A stretch of 64,000 bases of DNA from Alopecurus myosuroides (lineage: Eukaryota > Streptophyta > Magnoliopsida > Poales > Poaceae): positions 177,512,756 through 177,576,755 of the forward strand of contig CM054063.1 in NCBI GenBank assembly GCA_028641055.1, written 5' to 3'. The notes under the pieces are model-generated. The model was not told where the DNA came from, ran no database searches, and saw nothing but the letters and a program-made list of their open reading frames with translations. Positions within the stretch are counted from its first letter, which is position 1. The number at the start of each line of letters is the position of its first letter. Made by a program: the position numbers and the translations under genes. Positions 21,715-34,623 of this stretch are shown here, in pieces.

Positions 21715-24700
21715 TGTCAGACCCCGGACCCAGAGATATACAAACTGTCATGTGCTCCTAGCAATGGACTCACAAGGGCTTCAGGGTTACCAGCCCCGGC
21801 CGCAACAAACAACGGCAGGCAGACCGGATTCATCGGCACGTAGTCCGGATCCCCGGTCTACTACTCCTTGTGTCCATGCTAGTCATAACCAGATATGTAT
21901 ACCCAAGCATCCACGAGTCGGATGAAACCGAAGGAACGGGACCAAAGTTATACAGAGCTGCTATGTGTCCAGAAAGTGCAACAACAATCGAGGGTTACTG
22001 GGGTTACCTCGCCCCATGCCGAATCACATCGGCAGGCGGGCTCAGACATGGATCATCGGCTCCACAACCCCTCGACTGCGGCAACTATGTAGGCATAGCC
22101 TAAACTTTATAACAATGAGCTCGAAACCAATAACTGATCAAAGCAACACTCTAGACATTAAAGTTGTATTAAACAGGTGTTACTAGAGTATAGCTTACAA
22201 GCAGAGGTCACACGACCCAACATTACATCAGACAATAGAAGGCAAACTATGTTGCTAATCAACAAGAACCAAAAGGCCTAAGAGGCCGCAACATAAGGCG
22301 ACGTCCCAGCTCATAGATTCCAGGCTGCTACCTGGGAACTCCAAACTACTCGTCGATGTCCACGTCGAAACACCACCGAACTGAGGAACTCCACCTGAAC
22401 CAAGTTGAAGCAAACATGAGTACTGGAGGTACTCAACAAGACTTATTTAACCTATTATATATCTGCTTCTTTAGAAAGAGTTATGAAGGTTATTTTGCGT
22501 AAAGCCATCTTTGTTTTTCAAATTGAGGAAGAGTAGCACGTCTCATGGAGTATTTTGAAAACAGATGAGAAAGCTACTCAACTACTGATCTCATCATATT
22601 TTTAATCCACCAAAACATTTCAACACCTCGTGCTTCAAAGATCACCACCTCCAGTTGTTCCACTACCTCATGCTACAAGGTAACCCCTCTCGGCATCTCC
22701 GAGGAGGCATCCTTCATTTGTTATCAACAAGTTTTAATCATTCCGTTTAAGTTGTCTATGATCACAGAATCCGTCACCCAGTCGTCCTTAACCGCGGACA
22801 CGACTTTTCGAAAAGATTTAACCCTGCAGGGGTGTACAACTTTAACCACACGTACCAACCAACTCTTAATGCCACATGATTAGCACTAGTCCGGGAAGTG
22901 CCGGCAGAGGGAGGTTGACCACGACCTTTCCCTTGCTTCGCCTATTCCATGAGTCGCTCCGAGTAGAGATGGACCGCCAATAGGGAGTGGCCATCTCCTG
23001 CCGGGTCTCTATCGTTGTGCGCAATGCTCGACGGTTACCTACCAGCAGAGCGCCGATACATCCCCACGTCCTAGTTTTGAAAAGGTTTTGAATATCCCCG
23101 CAAATCCAAATGGAAAGCCCGAACTAGGCGACTCATGGAACAAACTAGGAAAGTTGAGACCGAGGGGAATCTAAGCCCCGTGTGGATGCACGCTCAGTCT
23201 TGGCTCGAAGACGAGAACTCGCTCCTAGGGGCATGAACGAGACAACCACCACAGACCCTCTGTGGTCTCATCATCCACACCTTTAAGTCATGTTAACCAA
23301 GTTATCTTAACTTTCCACAACATCCTATCATACTAGATTCTTTCATAACTCTGATTCATCAACCAGATGGAGCAGAGATGGCAAGCATGTATGACTAAGC
23401 ACAACATATTTAAGGCTTTGGCGATGAACATAATCAAACCTATGGCTGCTAGGAGTAGTGAATCAGGATAACTAGGCTATGCATGATATAGGACAACTCT
23501 AACTACTGACACAAGATATATTGGAATCAAATGCATTGTACGAGAGTCAAAAAGTCTTTCAAAACCATAGATGGGCAAATAAGAGGTTATGCTTGCCTTG
23601 CTTCAAGAAAACCAGATAAAGTCTTTAGGAATAAGTGCTTGACTTGTCGGTTAGGATCAAGTATTCGCCATTGGATTTGTTGGCCTTCTCTTCGGAGTCA
23701 CGTTCTACCGAGGGGGAACAAACACCGAAACAAGAAGAGCAACAATCAACACATGGCAACGATGCAATGCGCAATATGTATGCATGAGCAGGTTAATGCA
23801 CTGAAATAAATCCCTAGACAGGTTTAATGGGTTGCTAGGGTTCGTATGTCAGTTATGAAGTTTTACTGAAATTAACCCGAAATAGGCCCCGGAGGGGTAC
23901 TTTGGACGGTTATGGAAGTGAGTACAATTTAAAGTGCTCAAATAGGTTTGAAAACATCATAAGTGAGTTGCATTTGTCTTTCTAAGCATTTTGACATATA
24001 ACTTGTAATTTTCTAATTTTAGTCAATAAAAACTTATTTTCTCTATTTAAATGATTTAAAAAAATTCAAATAATGTCCAAAAAAAAAGGTTGTCAAACAT
24101 GTGTGAAAATGACATATTTGGATAGAGTTTATTTTTCTGAACAAAACCATACATTCATTTTATTTTTCTGAGTAACATTTTGGAAGATATTAATTAATTA
24201 ACTTTATTCATTTTCTGGAATTCCTGGAATTACCAAAAAGGGTAGTTATGACGTCACCGTGAGGTCACCCTTGCATCATCCAGGGAAGAACTTCTCTGAT
24301 TCAATCAAATTCGAAGCACACGATGGATAAACTACGAAATTGATTTGTGGCCTAGGTGGAGAAGGTTAAGGTGAACGTGGGGGTGGCGGAGAACGACCAA
24401 ATGGTCGCCGGAGATGGTGCCGGTGAGCATCCGGGCGGAAGCGGACGGTGAGGTATGGGGGAAGAGAGCTGCTGAGGGGGAGGAGCCAAGGTGAGGGCAG
24501 TGCGGGATTCAGGAGCTCACCACGAAGCCGTTGATGTGATCAGACGAGGATGGGGCGGCCGGATTAAGCGGAAACGACCACGACGGCCGGCGGCCGGACT
24601 CGGGGAAGACGGAGTCGATTCCGGCGTCTCCGGCCCTCCCTGCTTGCGTGCATCGTCGAGGAGGATTTACAGGGTGCGGGAAAGCCTCAGAGAGGCACGA

Positions 24701-25307
24701 CGGGGCTTGAGGATGCTTGTAACGCCGGCGTCGAGCGGCGGCCGCGACGGTTGCTGTTAGGGTTAGGTCACCTGCGGCAGGAAGCAAGAGGGAAGGGAGA
24801 GGGGGATCTGAGGGAGGAGGTGCGATTCGGACGCCTCTCGCGTCCTATCCACGCCCAGGAGGTGAAGCAGGAGGTGGCAACCGGCCATGGAAGCTTGGCC
24901 ACGCAGCTGCTCTGCTTTCTGGCCAGAGCTAGAAGAAACAAAAATAAATAAAACGGAATTACAATAACCCCCTAAAGTTTTGGGAAAACACAACAAGGTC
25001 CTTTTCTCTTTAAAACAGAACAGAAAACATAGGTTTTGGCGGCCTTTTTGCAAACAAAAAATTGGGCAAAAATAAGATTTGGAAAGCTCACCAAATTTTC
25101 AACCACACCATATTTTTGTTTCGTGAAAAAGAGATATTTTTCAGCACAAAATTTTAGAACCCATTTTAAGTACTATTTGTGGGATTTTTCTCAAACCATT
25201 TAAATTCACAATTTAAATTGTTTCAACATGGTTTAAATTTGTGTTTCATGCATGTATGAGATGAACACAACACCACACACCCTAATTAGCAAAACTGGGA
25301 TGTTACA
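21715..25307 (-). repeat. 5' LTR of element D
   Basis: 3593 bp, partner of 9916-13476. It runs from TGTCAGACCCCGG to GGGATGTTACA on the plus strand and is followed by GGCAG. It has an extra 33 bp at about 24651-24683 compared with the other LTR. No coding gene is supported inside it. Confidence 0.92.
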
Positions 25308-25643
25308 GGCAGTTTGATATGTCTCCAACGTATCTATAATTTCTGATGTTCCATGTTGATATTATGCCAATTACTACATGTTTTCTATACACTTCATAGC
25401 ATTTTTATGCATTTTCTAGGACTAACCTATTGACAAGATGCCACAGCGCCAGTTCATGTTTTCTGGTGTTTTTGATTTGAGAAAAGTTGTTCTGGAAATA
25501 TTCTCGGAATTGGACGAAACAAAAGCCAAAATCCCTATTTTGCTGTCACGTACACGGAGTCCAAAGGAGACCCAAAGAGGGCTAGGGAGGCGGCCACCAT
25601 GTGGTGTGGCCCCCTAGGCACCCACCGACATCGCCCTTCCGCC

Positions 25644-25650
25644 TATATAA
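25644..25650 (+). promoter_or_regulatory. Putative TATA box of LTR E
   Basis: TATATAA in the context CCGCCTATATAATGTC, about 330 bp into the LTR, upstream of a CGGGAAAACCCTAAA stretch. Its place matches the TATA-like site in LTR C. It is probably the Pol II core promoter of this LTR family. Confidence 0.5.
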
Positions 25651-26645
25651 TGTCTTCCTCGGGAAAACCCTAAACACCCGAGCTTCCATCCATAAAAAGT
25701 TCCATAGCCGACATGATCGTCAACCCTAGGCCGGGAGGTTCTGAAGCTCTTTCTGGCACCTTGTCGGAGAGGGGAATCATCACCGGAGGGCTCTTCATCA
25801 TCATGCCTGCCTTCGGAGTGATGCGTGAGTAGTTCATCCTTGGACTATGGGTCCATAACAGTAGCTAGATGGTTGTCTTCTCCTCTTTTGTGCCATCATG
25901 TTTAGATCTTGTGAGATGCCTAACATGATCAAGATCATCTTATTATAATGCTACATGTTGTGTTTGCTGGGATCCGATGAATATTTAATACTATGTCAAG
26001 TTGATTATAGATCTATCATATATGTTATTTGTGATCTTGCATGCTCTCCGTTGGTAGTAGATGCTATGGCCAAGTTGATACTTGTGACTCCAAGAGGGAG
26101 TATATATGCTAGATAGTGGGTTAATGCCTCCAGTAATCTAGGAGAGTGACAGTAACTTCCAAGATTGTGGATGTGGTGTTGCCACTAGGGATAAAACAAC
26201 AATGGTTTTTCTAAGGATAATTCTATTATTTACATTACGCACTTTACTTAATGAAATGATCTGTTGCTTGCAACTTAATACCCTCATAGTAATCATCATG
26301 TCATGTATGTGCACTATGTTGCAACCTCTATTTTGTCAATTGCCAAACTATAATTTATTCACTCGGGATATTATTTATCTGTTATGGAGAGACATCACTA
26401 GTGAACTATGGACCCCAGTCCATTCTTTTACACTGATAATACAACCTACTGCAAGCACTATTCTCTTTTACCGTAAACATTGTTCTCATTTCATTCTACT
26501 GCAAACAAACATCATTTTCCACACTATACGTCTAATCCTTTGTTTTCAGCAAAACCGGTGAGATTAACAACCTCACTGTTTCGTTGGGGCAAAGTATCTT
26601 GGTTGTCTTGTGTGCAGATTCCACGTTGCTGCTGAGCCTGGTAGT

Positions 26646-26650
26646 GCGCC
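26646..26650. repeat. Left target-site duplication of element A (GCGCC)
   Basis: GCGCC precedes element A and recurs at 36006-36010 after it. Removing element A and one copy restores AGTGCGCCCTGCCAA, the uninterrupted sequence seen in fragment F at about 3992-4006. Confidence 0.92.
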
Positions 26651-28008
26651 TGATAACCCACAAGTATAGGGGATCACAACAGTCTTCGAGGGAAGTAAAA
26701 CCCAAATTTATTGATTTGACACAAGGGGAGCCAAAGAATATTTGTGTGCCTTAACAAGTGAGTTGTCAATTCACCTGCACCTGAAAGTGGACTTGCTCGC
26801 AGTGGTTTATTAGTAGTAACATTTTTATAGTAGCAGCAGTAGTGAAATAATAGAAGCAATGAAATGAAAACAGCAGCAGTAGTGTTTGAAGTAAACAACA
26901 GGATTAAATACTATAGGCATAGGGATAGATGAATGGGTGTTGCATGGATAAGATCGTTCATATAATATTCAAGACATGGTCATTGTAGATATATAAGATA
27001 AAGCATCCAAGCACTAAGTAACCATAGGCATGTGTTCCGTAAATAGTCGTACATGCGCACAATGAGAACTTGCACACCATCTTTTGTCCTACCAGCCCGT
27101 TTTGAGCGGGGCCTCAAGGGAACTACTGGTAGTTAAGGTGTTCCTTTTAATAGAACACCGGAGCAAAGCATTAACACTCCGTGAACACATATGATCCTCA
27201 CATCACAGACATCCCCTCCGGTTGTCCCAATTTCTGACACTTCGGGGCCTCGGGTTCCGGACAACGATATGTGTAAACAACTTGCATGTATGATCAAGAA
27301 ACAATAATTATCATCGTGATTCAATAACATGTTTAGATCTGAGATCATGGCACTCGGGCCCAAAGTGACAAGCATTAAGAATAACAAGTTGCAACAATGC
27401 CAATAACACTAATAGAGGATACTAGGCACTATGCCCAAACAATCACGACATTATTACATGAACAATCTCATCCAATCTCTACCACCCCCTTCAGCCTACA
27501 GCGGGGGAATTACTCACACATGGATGGGGGAAATACGGATGGTCGATGGAAAGGCATTGGTGATGACGATAGCGATGATCTCCTCCAATTCCCCGTCCCG
27601 GCAGGGTGCCAGAACGGAGTTTCTGAACCCCGAAAAAGGATTCACGAACCCCCTCGGGTTTTAGGTTTCGGGGAATATGTAGTCGAAAGGGGAGTCCGAG
27701 GGGGTGCCCGAGGTGGGCTCACCATGCCCAGGAGCGGGCACACCTTGGCCGCGCCTGGGGGTGGTGAGGGCACCCCCTTGTCCCTCTTCGACTCATCTTC
27801 TGGCTCCGGGAGTCTTCGGGTAAAATATGGACTTTCCCTTCGTTTCTGGGTATTTTCCTAAAAGTTGATTTTCTGCGCAAAAACGAGACACCAAAGTAAT
27901 TCTGCTGAAAACAACATTAGTCCGTGTTAATTTCATTCAAAACACACAAGTTTAGAGGGAAAACATCATCAAAGTGTTCGGAAAAGTAGATACATTTTTG
28001 ACGTATCA
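26651..28008 (-). repeat. 3' LTR of element A
   Basis: Plus strand TGATAACCCACAAG to TTTTTGACGTATCA. Compared with the 5' LTR it lacks about 36 bp at about 27645; element B also has sequence at that place, so this is a deletion in this copy. Short plus-strand ORFs in it recur in every LTR of the family with frame differences and are not genes. Confidence 0.92.
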
Positions 28009-28023
28009 ACTCCCCCCAAGCTT
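28009..28023 (-). other. Polypurine tract of element A
   Basis: The minus strand reads AAGCTTGGGGGGAGT directly before the LTR start TGATACGTC, a textbook polypurine tract position. Element B has AAGCTTGGGGGAGA at the same place (44214-44227). Confidence 0.85.
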
Positions 28024-29976
28024 AGCTTATTGCTTGTCCTCAAGCAATTCAGTTAACAACTAAGTGCGATAAAAGAACTTTTACGAACACATTTGCTTCA
28101 TATGATATAAATATACTCACTATATGATCAAATAATTAATTATGCTCATGATATGATACATGCAAGATACTGTCACTTAATAGCTATGCAAACTATGAAG
28201 AGATAACAACATATTAATAATGAACAACATGAAGCATAACTATTTTCAAGATTGTGATATTCATAATAGGATCTGATAAAGTGGTATCTCACTTTCCCTT
28301 ATGTGTGGGGCAAAACATAAATGCCAGGGCACCTCTAAAGTTCAAGGGAAGACTAGAAGTAAAGATATCAAAAGATGCAAGTATGAACATTATATCACAA
28401 TCAACCGTGCTTTGGGACAAACACATCACACTAAGAATGACAATTGTGCTCTCAAGAAGGTTCTTAAAGAATATGGTGGAGACTCTTCCTATAAGTAAAG
28501 GATTGGCCCTTCGCAGAGGGAAGCAGGGATTCACATGCGCTAGATATTTTCATTTTTCATGAAACAGAAGTAAAACAATTTGAGAGGTGGTTGTTCATGT
28601 CAACAAATGGCAATAGAGTGCTTATTATCTTCCTTACTAAACAAGTGAGATAGATTCTGAATTAGGTAATTATATCATGCACATATATATAGCTTGACAC
28701 TCCCCCAACCTTTGCTTTCACAAACCATGGCTAACCGAATCCTCGGGTGCCTGCCAACTTTCACATACCATGGGGGAGTGCCTATTTTTAATTATTTTTC
28801 CATTATAGTAATCTAACCAACTCTTTGCAATATTAATGATGAGCAGATGAAGCATGCAAGTAAGGTGGGTACTTAATTTAGCATGGAAGATAACAAACAC
28901 AATACTACTTCCTCATGAGCTAAAACAGTGTCACAAAACGAGAAGTATTTTGAAGGTTTTAAAGGTAGCACATGCAAATTTACTTGGAATGGAAGGAAAT
29001 ACCATGCATAGGAATTTATATTGGACTCTGTGTAATAACTTGGTTTTCAGGGGTTTGGAGGCACGAGTAGAGCTCATACTCAGTGCAAGTGAAGGCTAGC
29101 AATAGACTCGGAAGCGACAATCAAGAGAGCAATAATTACCATAATCATGTTTGCGAGAAAGTAAAATTAACTGAGGCATAAAATTGATACTAGAAATCTG
29201 AGGAAAAATAAATCATCGAGGCTTATTGACTTTTTGTTTTCAGTCTTAGCATGAGTGAGCATGTGCCAAGTCGATTCAAATGAAACAGTCAGAGGAGGCT
29301 ACCACAATGTCATACCCTTCTACGAATAGAACAATGCGAACACATATTTATACGCCAGGTCATTTACTATTAATACATTGGAACAAAACATGAGAGAGAA
29401 CGAACTATTAAGCAGCCATTAAATCACATATATCTTATATGAACAAACTAATCATGCTCACATGGATGGGTATATGTACAAAAATGAAAACAAATAGAGT
29501 TCATACCAGCCTCTCACCAGAACTTGAATTGTCATAGATCGTCATTGTTGCTCTTCACTTGTGGCTCGAATAATATATAATGAAAACCAAGCTCCAATGG
29601 ACTCACGAACGACAGTTGAACTCTGCAACAAACTTTACAAAACAAAAGAAGAACATAAAATATTTTCGAGTTTTTCAAATTAAAACAAGAACAAAAGAAA
29701 ATGAGCAAACAAAGCAATTTTTTTTTGGGTTTTTGAATTAAAAACTGCAATTAAAAGATAAAGCAAACCAACTAAAGAAACAAATAGAGTGAAACAACAG
29801 AAATATTTTTGGTCTTTTTGTGTTTTGGAAAGCGAAAACAAAACAACGATAACAAAAAGGGAGGAGAGAGAAACAAAAAATATGAATGTACAAAGAACCG
29901 ACTGAATACGATATATATATGAGTGTGTGATGTCGGTATACCTCCCCCCAACCTTAGGCTTTTGGCCTAAGTGGGG
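28024..29976 (-). mobile_element. Non-coding 3' domain of element A
   Basis: About 2 kb that aligns with the 3' domain of element B (44228-46244) along nearly its whole length, for example the GCCAGGGCACCTCT block, the AGAGGGAAGCA block and the CTTAGGCTTTTGGCCTAAGTGG palindrome region. No protein-coding frame is conserved. Its preservation in two elements suggests it is a structural part of the family. Confidence 0.7.
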
Positions 29977-30420
29977 CTCAATTCCAGCCCCGCCATGAAG
30001 TGACGTCTCCAAAGTGTGACGATGAGGGGCCTGCTCCCTGGTATGAGCTCGATGCGCTTGGATAATGCGCGGTGTAGTTCTCATGGGACGCCTCGTGGCC
30101 CTCCTGCTCCTCGGGGTCGTGCTGCTCGTGGAAACCAAGCAACTACCACTGCTCGTCCATCACCTCCTTGGTGTGAGACCATAATCCCCTGTCAATACTG
30201 AACAAACCAAGTTGTGGCATGGGGATTGCCCTCTCATCCCCGTTAGCGAAAAATATCCTATAAATTAATTTTCCCTGGCGGGAATCAGAAGTAACAAAAT
30301 GATGCAGTTTCATGGCAGCAAGGTCAAGCCTCTGTACGGGTAATATCACATCATTAGGACTAACAGCAAGACCTAAATCAGCTGCAATACGTGAAGCAAT
30401 AATGCCTCCCTTTCTGAAAT
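29977..30420 (-). pseudogene. Accessory ORF exon of element A, broken
   Basis: On the minus strand a TTAAAATTTCAG acceptor-like site at about 30422 precedes a frame beginning RKGGIIASRIAADLG. The frame runs to a TAG at 30143-30145 and continues unchanged past it to TGA at 29977, ending in a Ser-rich tail (SASSSYQGAGPSSSHFGD). It is homologous to the accessory ORF of element B (shared GG.IASR, RL.L..M..H.F). This class of ORF is often found beside the 3' domain of plant Gypsy elements; its function is not established. The in-frame TAG breaks it. Confidence 0.6.
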
Positions 30421-30771
30421 TTTAACAAGCAACTTAAGAAAATTATTTGAATCAACTATATGGTAGCAACTACTATAGAGACTTGTATGAGTACTAAACA
30501 TGCATAAAAAATAACTTAATCAAGAATCAAAAAAGCATGCAAGCTCACATAACCTGTCACCTACGGCAGCAAAATACGCAAGAAATACTCCACTAAACAA
30601 AATTCTATTTGGATCATCGGAGGAGTGACATACCGGAGAACAACTGCCCCAATTCTCAGCAGAAAAGATGAGCTGAGCAAGGAGATCGAAAATCGCGAGG
30701 AAGAACAACAAGAACTCGGGTTTGGATGAACTGGGTGAGTTTCTATGAGAACGAGGAAGGTGTGGTAGGTG

Positions 30772-31246
30772 TACGGATGGCAATGGGGCCCCGAAACCCG
30801 CAAACCCGACGGGTACCCGCCTTAAATGGGGAGGGTTTGGTAAAATGTTCGACCCGCCAGGTCTAATGGGGCGGGTATGGGGGTGGCAAACCCGTACCCG
30901 CGTACCCGCAGACCCGCTCTAAGTGCTAATGATATCCCTAATAATCCTATGTCTAACCACACGTCCACGAGCTATGGACCAAAAACCTCACACATCACAC
31001 GGACTCGTTGGAATTTAGAGTCACGGAGACAACACATGTACACATGTGTCTATTCCCACCAACCTCATCCCAATATTCCATTGTTTTATTCCCCACATGT
31101 GTTGGTGTTTCTCCTTAAATGGGTACACGTTGGGGCCCCAAACCCGACCGGGTCGTGGGTCTGGTAAGAAATGAGACCCGACAACTTAAATGGGGCGGGT
31201 ATGGGGGGAGCCGACCCGGCCCCGAACCCGGTGGGTGCCATCCGGA
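30772..31246. mobile_element. hAT-like non-autonomous element, 475 bp
   Basis: Flanked by the perfect 8-bp duplication GGTAGGTG (30764-30771 and 31247-31254), the size made by hAT transposases. Terminal inverted repeats are TACGGATGGCA and TCCGGATGGCA. The ends are rich in CGGGTACCCGC and GGGGCGGGTATGGGG motifs that can pair with each other. Element B lacks the insertion at the matching place (about 47700). No transposase is encoded, so it is a MITE-like derivative. Confidence 0.85.
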
Positions 31247-31889
31247 GGTAGGTGCGAGAGCAAGTGGGGGGCCAGGGCCCCCCCTCACCATAGGCAGGTG
31301 CGCCCTAGGGGCAGGCCGCGCCTGGCCATGGTGAACTGGCCTGGGTGCCCCCCTGGGGTCACCCCGGGTGGATTTCTGCCCCTTTTTACGCAAAAACTTC
31401 GAATATAAACTTTTTCGGATTTTTCGAGAAACTTTATTTTTCGGACTTTTCCAGAATTTTAATTAATAATAATATCACTGGAAAATGAAGATGGAATGAT
31501 GGAAAACGTCAGCAAAACAAAACCTACAGCAGTTCTAAGACACTCTACTAAACATATACCCACTAAAAACGGAGGAAAACATATGGAAAACATGATTGGG
31601 GATAGCGAAAACGTGGGTAGACGATGGAAAACGAACGAAAACATGGTGAAAACGTGCATGGGCATGAGTGAATATGGTGAAAACAATATGAAAACATGAT
31701 ATACTTTATGGAAGCACAGAGAAAACGAGCATATGAATAAGAAAATGTAACGAAAACGTAGTGATAATATTGTTTCCTTCATTTAAAATCACTTTGTTAA
31801 CAAGGTTGATCAAGTCTTGCTACCAAAATAATTTTATATGAAATAAAACTTTGTTTCTCACCAAATATTTATGTTACTTCAACCTTGAT

Positions 31890-34535
31890 TTATATAGTCC
31901 CAACCATGACGGTCTCATATTCTTTGGATGGCTTTGGAATAGGACAATAAAATTCTCCAATCTTGATGGTCTCAATATTTTTAATTGAATTTAGACCATA
32001 TTTCTTATCAATCTTGTTGGGAAAATAAATAGTGTGCTCTTTATCATTAACATTAAAAGTAACTTTCCTTGATTACAATCAATAACATCCCCTGCAGTAT
32101 TAAGAAAAGGCATTCAAAGAATAATAGACATATTATCATCTTCAGGCATTTCCAACACAACAAAGTCAGTTAATATCAGACAATTATTAGCAACTTGAAC
32201 AAGAACATCCTCACATATACCCACAGGAATAGCAGTGGATTTATCAGCCATTTGCAAAGATATATCAGTTGGTATCAATTTTTCTAGGAGGAGTCTTTTA
32301 TAGAGAGTAAAAGGCATGACACTAACTCCAGCTCCCAAATCACGCAAAGCGGTTCTAACATAATTATTTTTAATAGAACAGGGAATAGTTCGTATACCAG
32401 GATCTCCAAGCTTCTTGGGAACCTTGCCATTAAAAGAGTAATTAGCAAGCATAGCGGAAATTTCCTCATTAGGAATCTTCCTTTTGTTAGAGATAATATC
32501 TTTCATATATTTTGCATAAGGAGGCAATTTAATAGCATTAGTTAAAGGAATTTGCAAGAACAAAGGTTTCATCCATTCACAAAACTTGTTGTAATTTTCT
32601 TATTCTTTTGATTTGTGTTTCTTATTAGGATAAGGCATTGGTTTTTTTACCCAAGGTTCTCTCTCATTAACATGTTTATTAGCAACAAAATCTTCCTTAG
32701 TGTACTTTGTATTTTCAGTTTGCTTTTCAGGTTCCTCTTCAATTTCTTATTTATCAGAATCATTATTCTCTTCATTACCACTTTCAGTTTCAGCATCAGA
32801 GATAGATATACTATTAGGATCTTTAGCAAGTTTAGAGGATTCTACACCAGTTTTATGTTTCTTCTTCTTTTTCATCATAGTATGAATAACATTATTATTA
32901 GTTTGCTGAGAATCTTGTTCAATTCTTTTAGGATGTCCCTTGGGATATAAAGGATCTTGTGTAGCAATACCACTTCTAGTTCTTATTTCATAAGCATGTT
33001 TTTCTTTAGAAGCATTAACTACAAAATCTTTTTGCACTTTAGCAAGTTGATCAATTCGAGTTTGAACCATTTGAAAATGTTTAACAAGCATTTTACCATC
33101 ATTAGAGGTTCTTTCTATAATACCATGCAAATTATGAATAGCTCTAGAGTTTTCCATTAGGTTATTTTGCACTCTCATATTAAAATTATCTGCTTAATAA
33201 CATAATTATCAAATTCATATAAACATTGACCAGGAGGTTTATTATAGGGAATATCTCTACTATCAAAATGTTGGAGAGAGTGTACCTCAATGGTGGATGA
33301 GTGAGGGATTGTCTTAATTAATTCTTCTATAGGTGGAAGATTCTTCACATCTTCAGATTTAATACCCTTTTCTTTAAGAGATTTCTTGGCTTCTCTCATC
33401 ACTTCATCATTTAATTCAATCATTCCCCTCTTCTTGGGTATTGTTGTTTGTGTTGATGCTTGAGTAGGGGTCGGATCAGGCTCAACCATAATCCAATCAT
33501 CATAAATTTGGCTTATTTTAGCCATTAATTCCTCAGCTTCATCTGGAGTCCTTTGCCTGAAAACACAACCAACACAACTATCCAGGTATGCCCTAGATTC
33601 AACAGTTAGTCCATTATAGAATATATCAAGAAGTTTATTATTTTCTAGCTTATGCCCAGGTGTATCCCTAACTAAATAACAAAACCTTGCCCAAGATACA
33701 TGCAATTTATCTCCTTCCAATTGCTTGAAATTAAATATATTTTGTAAAGCAGCATGTTGACTACTAGCAGGAAAATATTTCTGAAAGAAAACATTAACCA
33801 AACCAATAGGACTATCAATAGATCCATGAGGCAAATTGTTAAACCAAGTTTTAGCTTCATCTTTTAATGTGAAAGAGAATATTTTAGCAACAAAGTAGCT
33901 ACGTTTCTTAAGATCATCAGAGAATAAAGTACTCAAAGAGGAGAGCTCATTCATATGTTTCATATCACTTTCATTTTCAGTACCAAAAAAGGGTCTTTCT
34001 CAACAATAGATATATAAGATAAATCAAGAGAGACATCATAATCCTTATCCCTAATATTAATGGGAGAAGTGGCAAACTTAGCATCAGGAGATAATTTATA
34101 TTTAACAACACGACTTTCAATGAGACTTATAACAGCATCTTTATCCTTCATAGCATGTATTTCATTAATTAGATCATCATTGAGTTCAATATAGGAATCA
34201 TCAAAATCATCACTAGGATTCTCTCTAAGCTCAGGTGAAATAGCAGGAGTAATAGGATTTTTATCAGGAGTTTTGGTGTTTGCAATATTTTTAGCTTTAG
34301 CAATAGTAGCACCGAAGAAAGGACCGAGAGAACCACTCTCATCAAGCACAATAGAAGCATCATCAAAAGTATCAGAAGTATTTTCAGATTCAGCAGAAGT
34401 AGCATGTGTATGTGGTGGTGTAAGCAGCTTACTCATAATAGACGGTGAATCAAGAGCAACAGAGGTGTTCAGAGTTGTACCTCTTCTTGTAGTGGATGGT
34501 AATATAGGAAACTTTCCATCACGAGTCTTACCCAT
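31890..34535 (-). pseudogene. Broken gag and aspartic protease of element A
   Basis: Starts with ATG at 34535 (MGKTRDGKFPIL). After an acidic Ser-rich N-terminal region comes the retrotransposon gag core (DEAKTWFNNLPHGSI at about 33830; FFQKYFPASS; AYLDSCVG), then a Lys-rich linker. A retropepsin-like domain near 32400-32110 has DLGAG where plant elements normally have DLGAS, followed by the VVLEMPEDD flap region. Breaks: a frameshift in the A/T homopolymer at about 33983-33988, a second near 33195, further stops between 32750 and 32570, TGA at 32114-32116 and a frameshift near 32055. The frame ends at TAA 31890. No polymerase follows. Confidence 0.88.
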
Positions 34536-34591
34536 GATGAATGATTGGCAATAGATAATAGTACTCTCCGGTGAGCTTGCAAATAAAGCTA

Positions 34592-34623
34592 TGCTCCCCG
34601 ACAACGGTGCTAGAAAATAGTCT
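34592..34623 (-). other. Degenerate primer-binding region of element A
   Basis: Next to the 5' LTR the minus strand reads CTAGCACCGTTGTCGGGG, a diverged form of the TGGCGCCGTTGCCGGGG sequence that follows LTR E. The first bases no longer match a clean tRNA primer site, another sign of age or non-autonomy. Confidence 0.5.

Larger units (their letters stand above)
9916..25307 (-). mobile_element. Ty3/Gypsy LTR retrotransposon D with 3.6-kb LTRs
   Basis: A complete but decayed element, 15392 bp including the nested solo LTR K. Both ends are flanked by the perfect 5-bp duplication GGCAG (9911-9915 and 25308-25312). Sense is the minus strand: LTRs begin TGTAACATCCC and end GGGTCTGACA (GGGTCTAACA in the left copy). 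The primer-binding site next to the right LTR is TGGTATCAGAGC, the usual initiator-Met tRNA complement. A polypurine tract abuts the left LTR. The interior keeps weak RT and RNase H remnants in sense order, with no intact gag or integrase. LTRs differ at about 14 of the first ~430 bases, mostly transitions, so the insertion is not recent. Confidence 0.92.

Noticed and set aside
9916..25307. Calling element D a non-coding LARD
   Set aside because: The long LTRs fit, but RT and RNase H remnants are readable on the minus strand in the correct order, so it is better described as a decayed coding Gypsy element.
27133..27861. ORFs in the LTRs of elements A and B (also about 35106-35949 and 43300-43959)
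   Set aside because: The same region recurs in each LTR with frame-breaking differences, and it is explained fully as LTR sequence.
29532..29900. Phe/Leu/Ser-rich ORFs near the 3' domain of elements A and B (also 45704-46218)
   Set aside because: These are readings of poly-A-rich AAACAAAG repeats on the opposite strand; low complexity with no conservation of frame.
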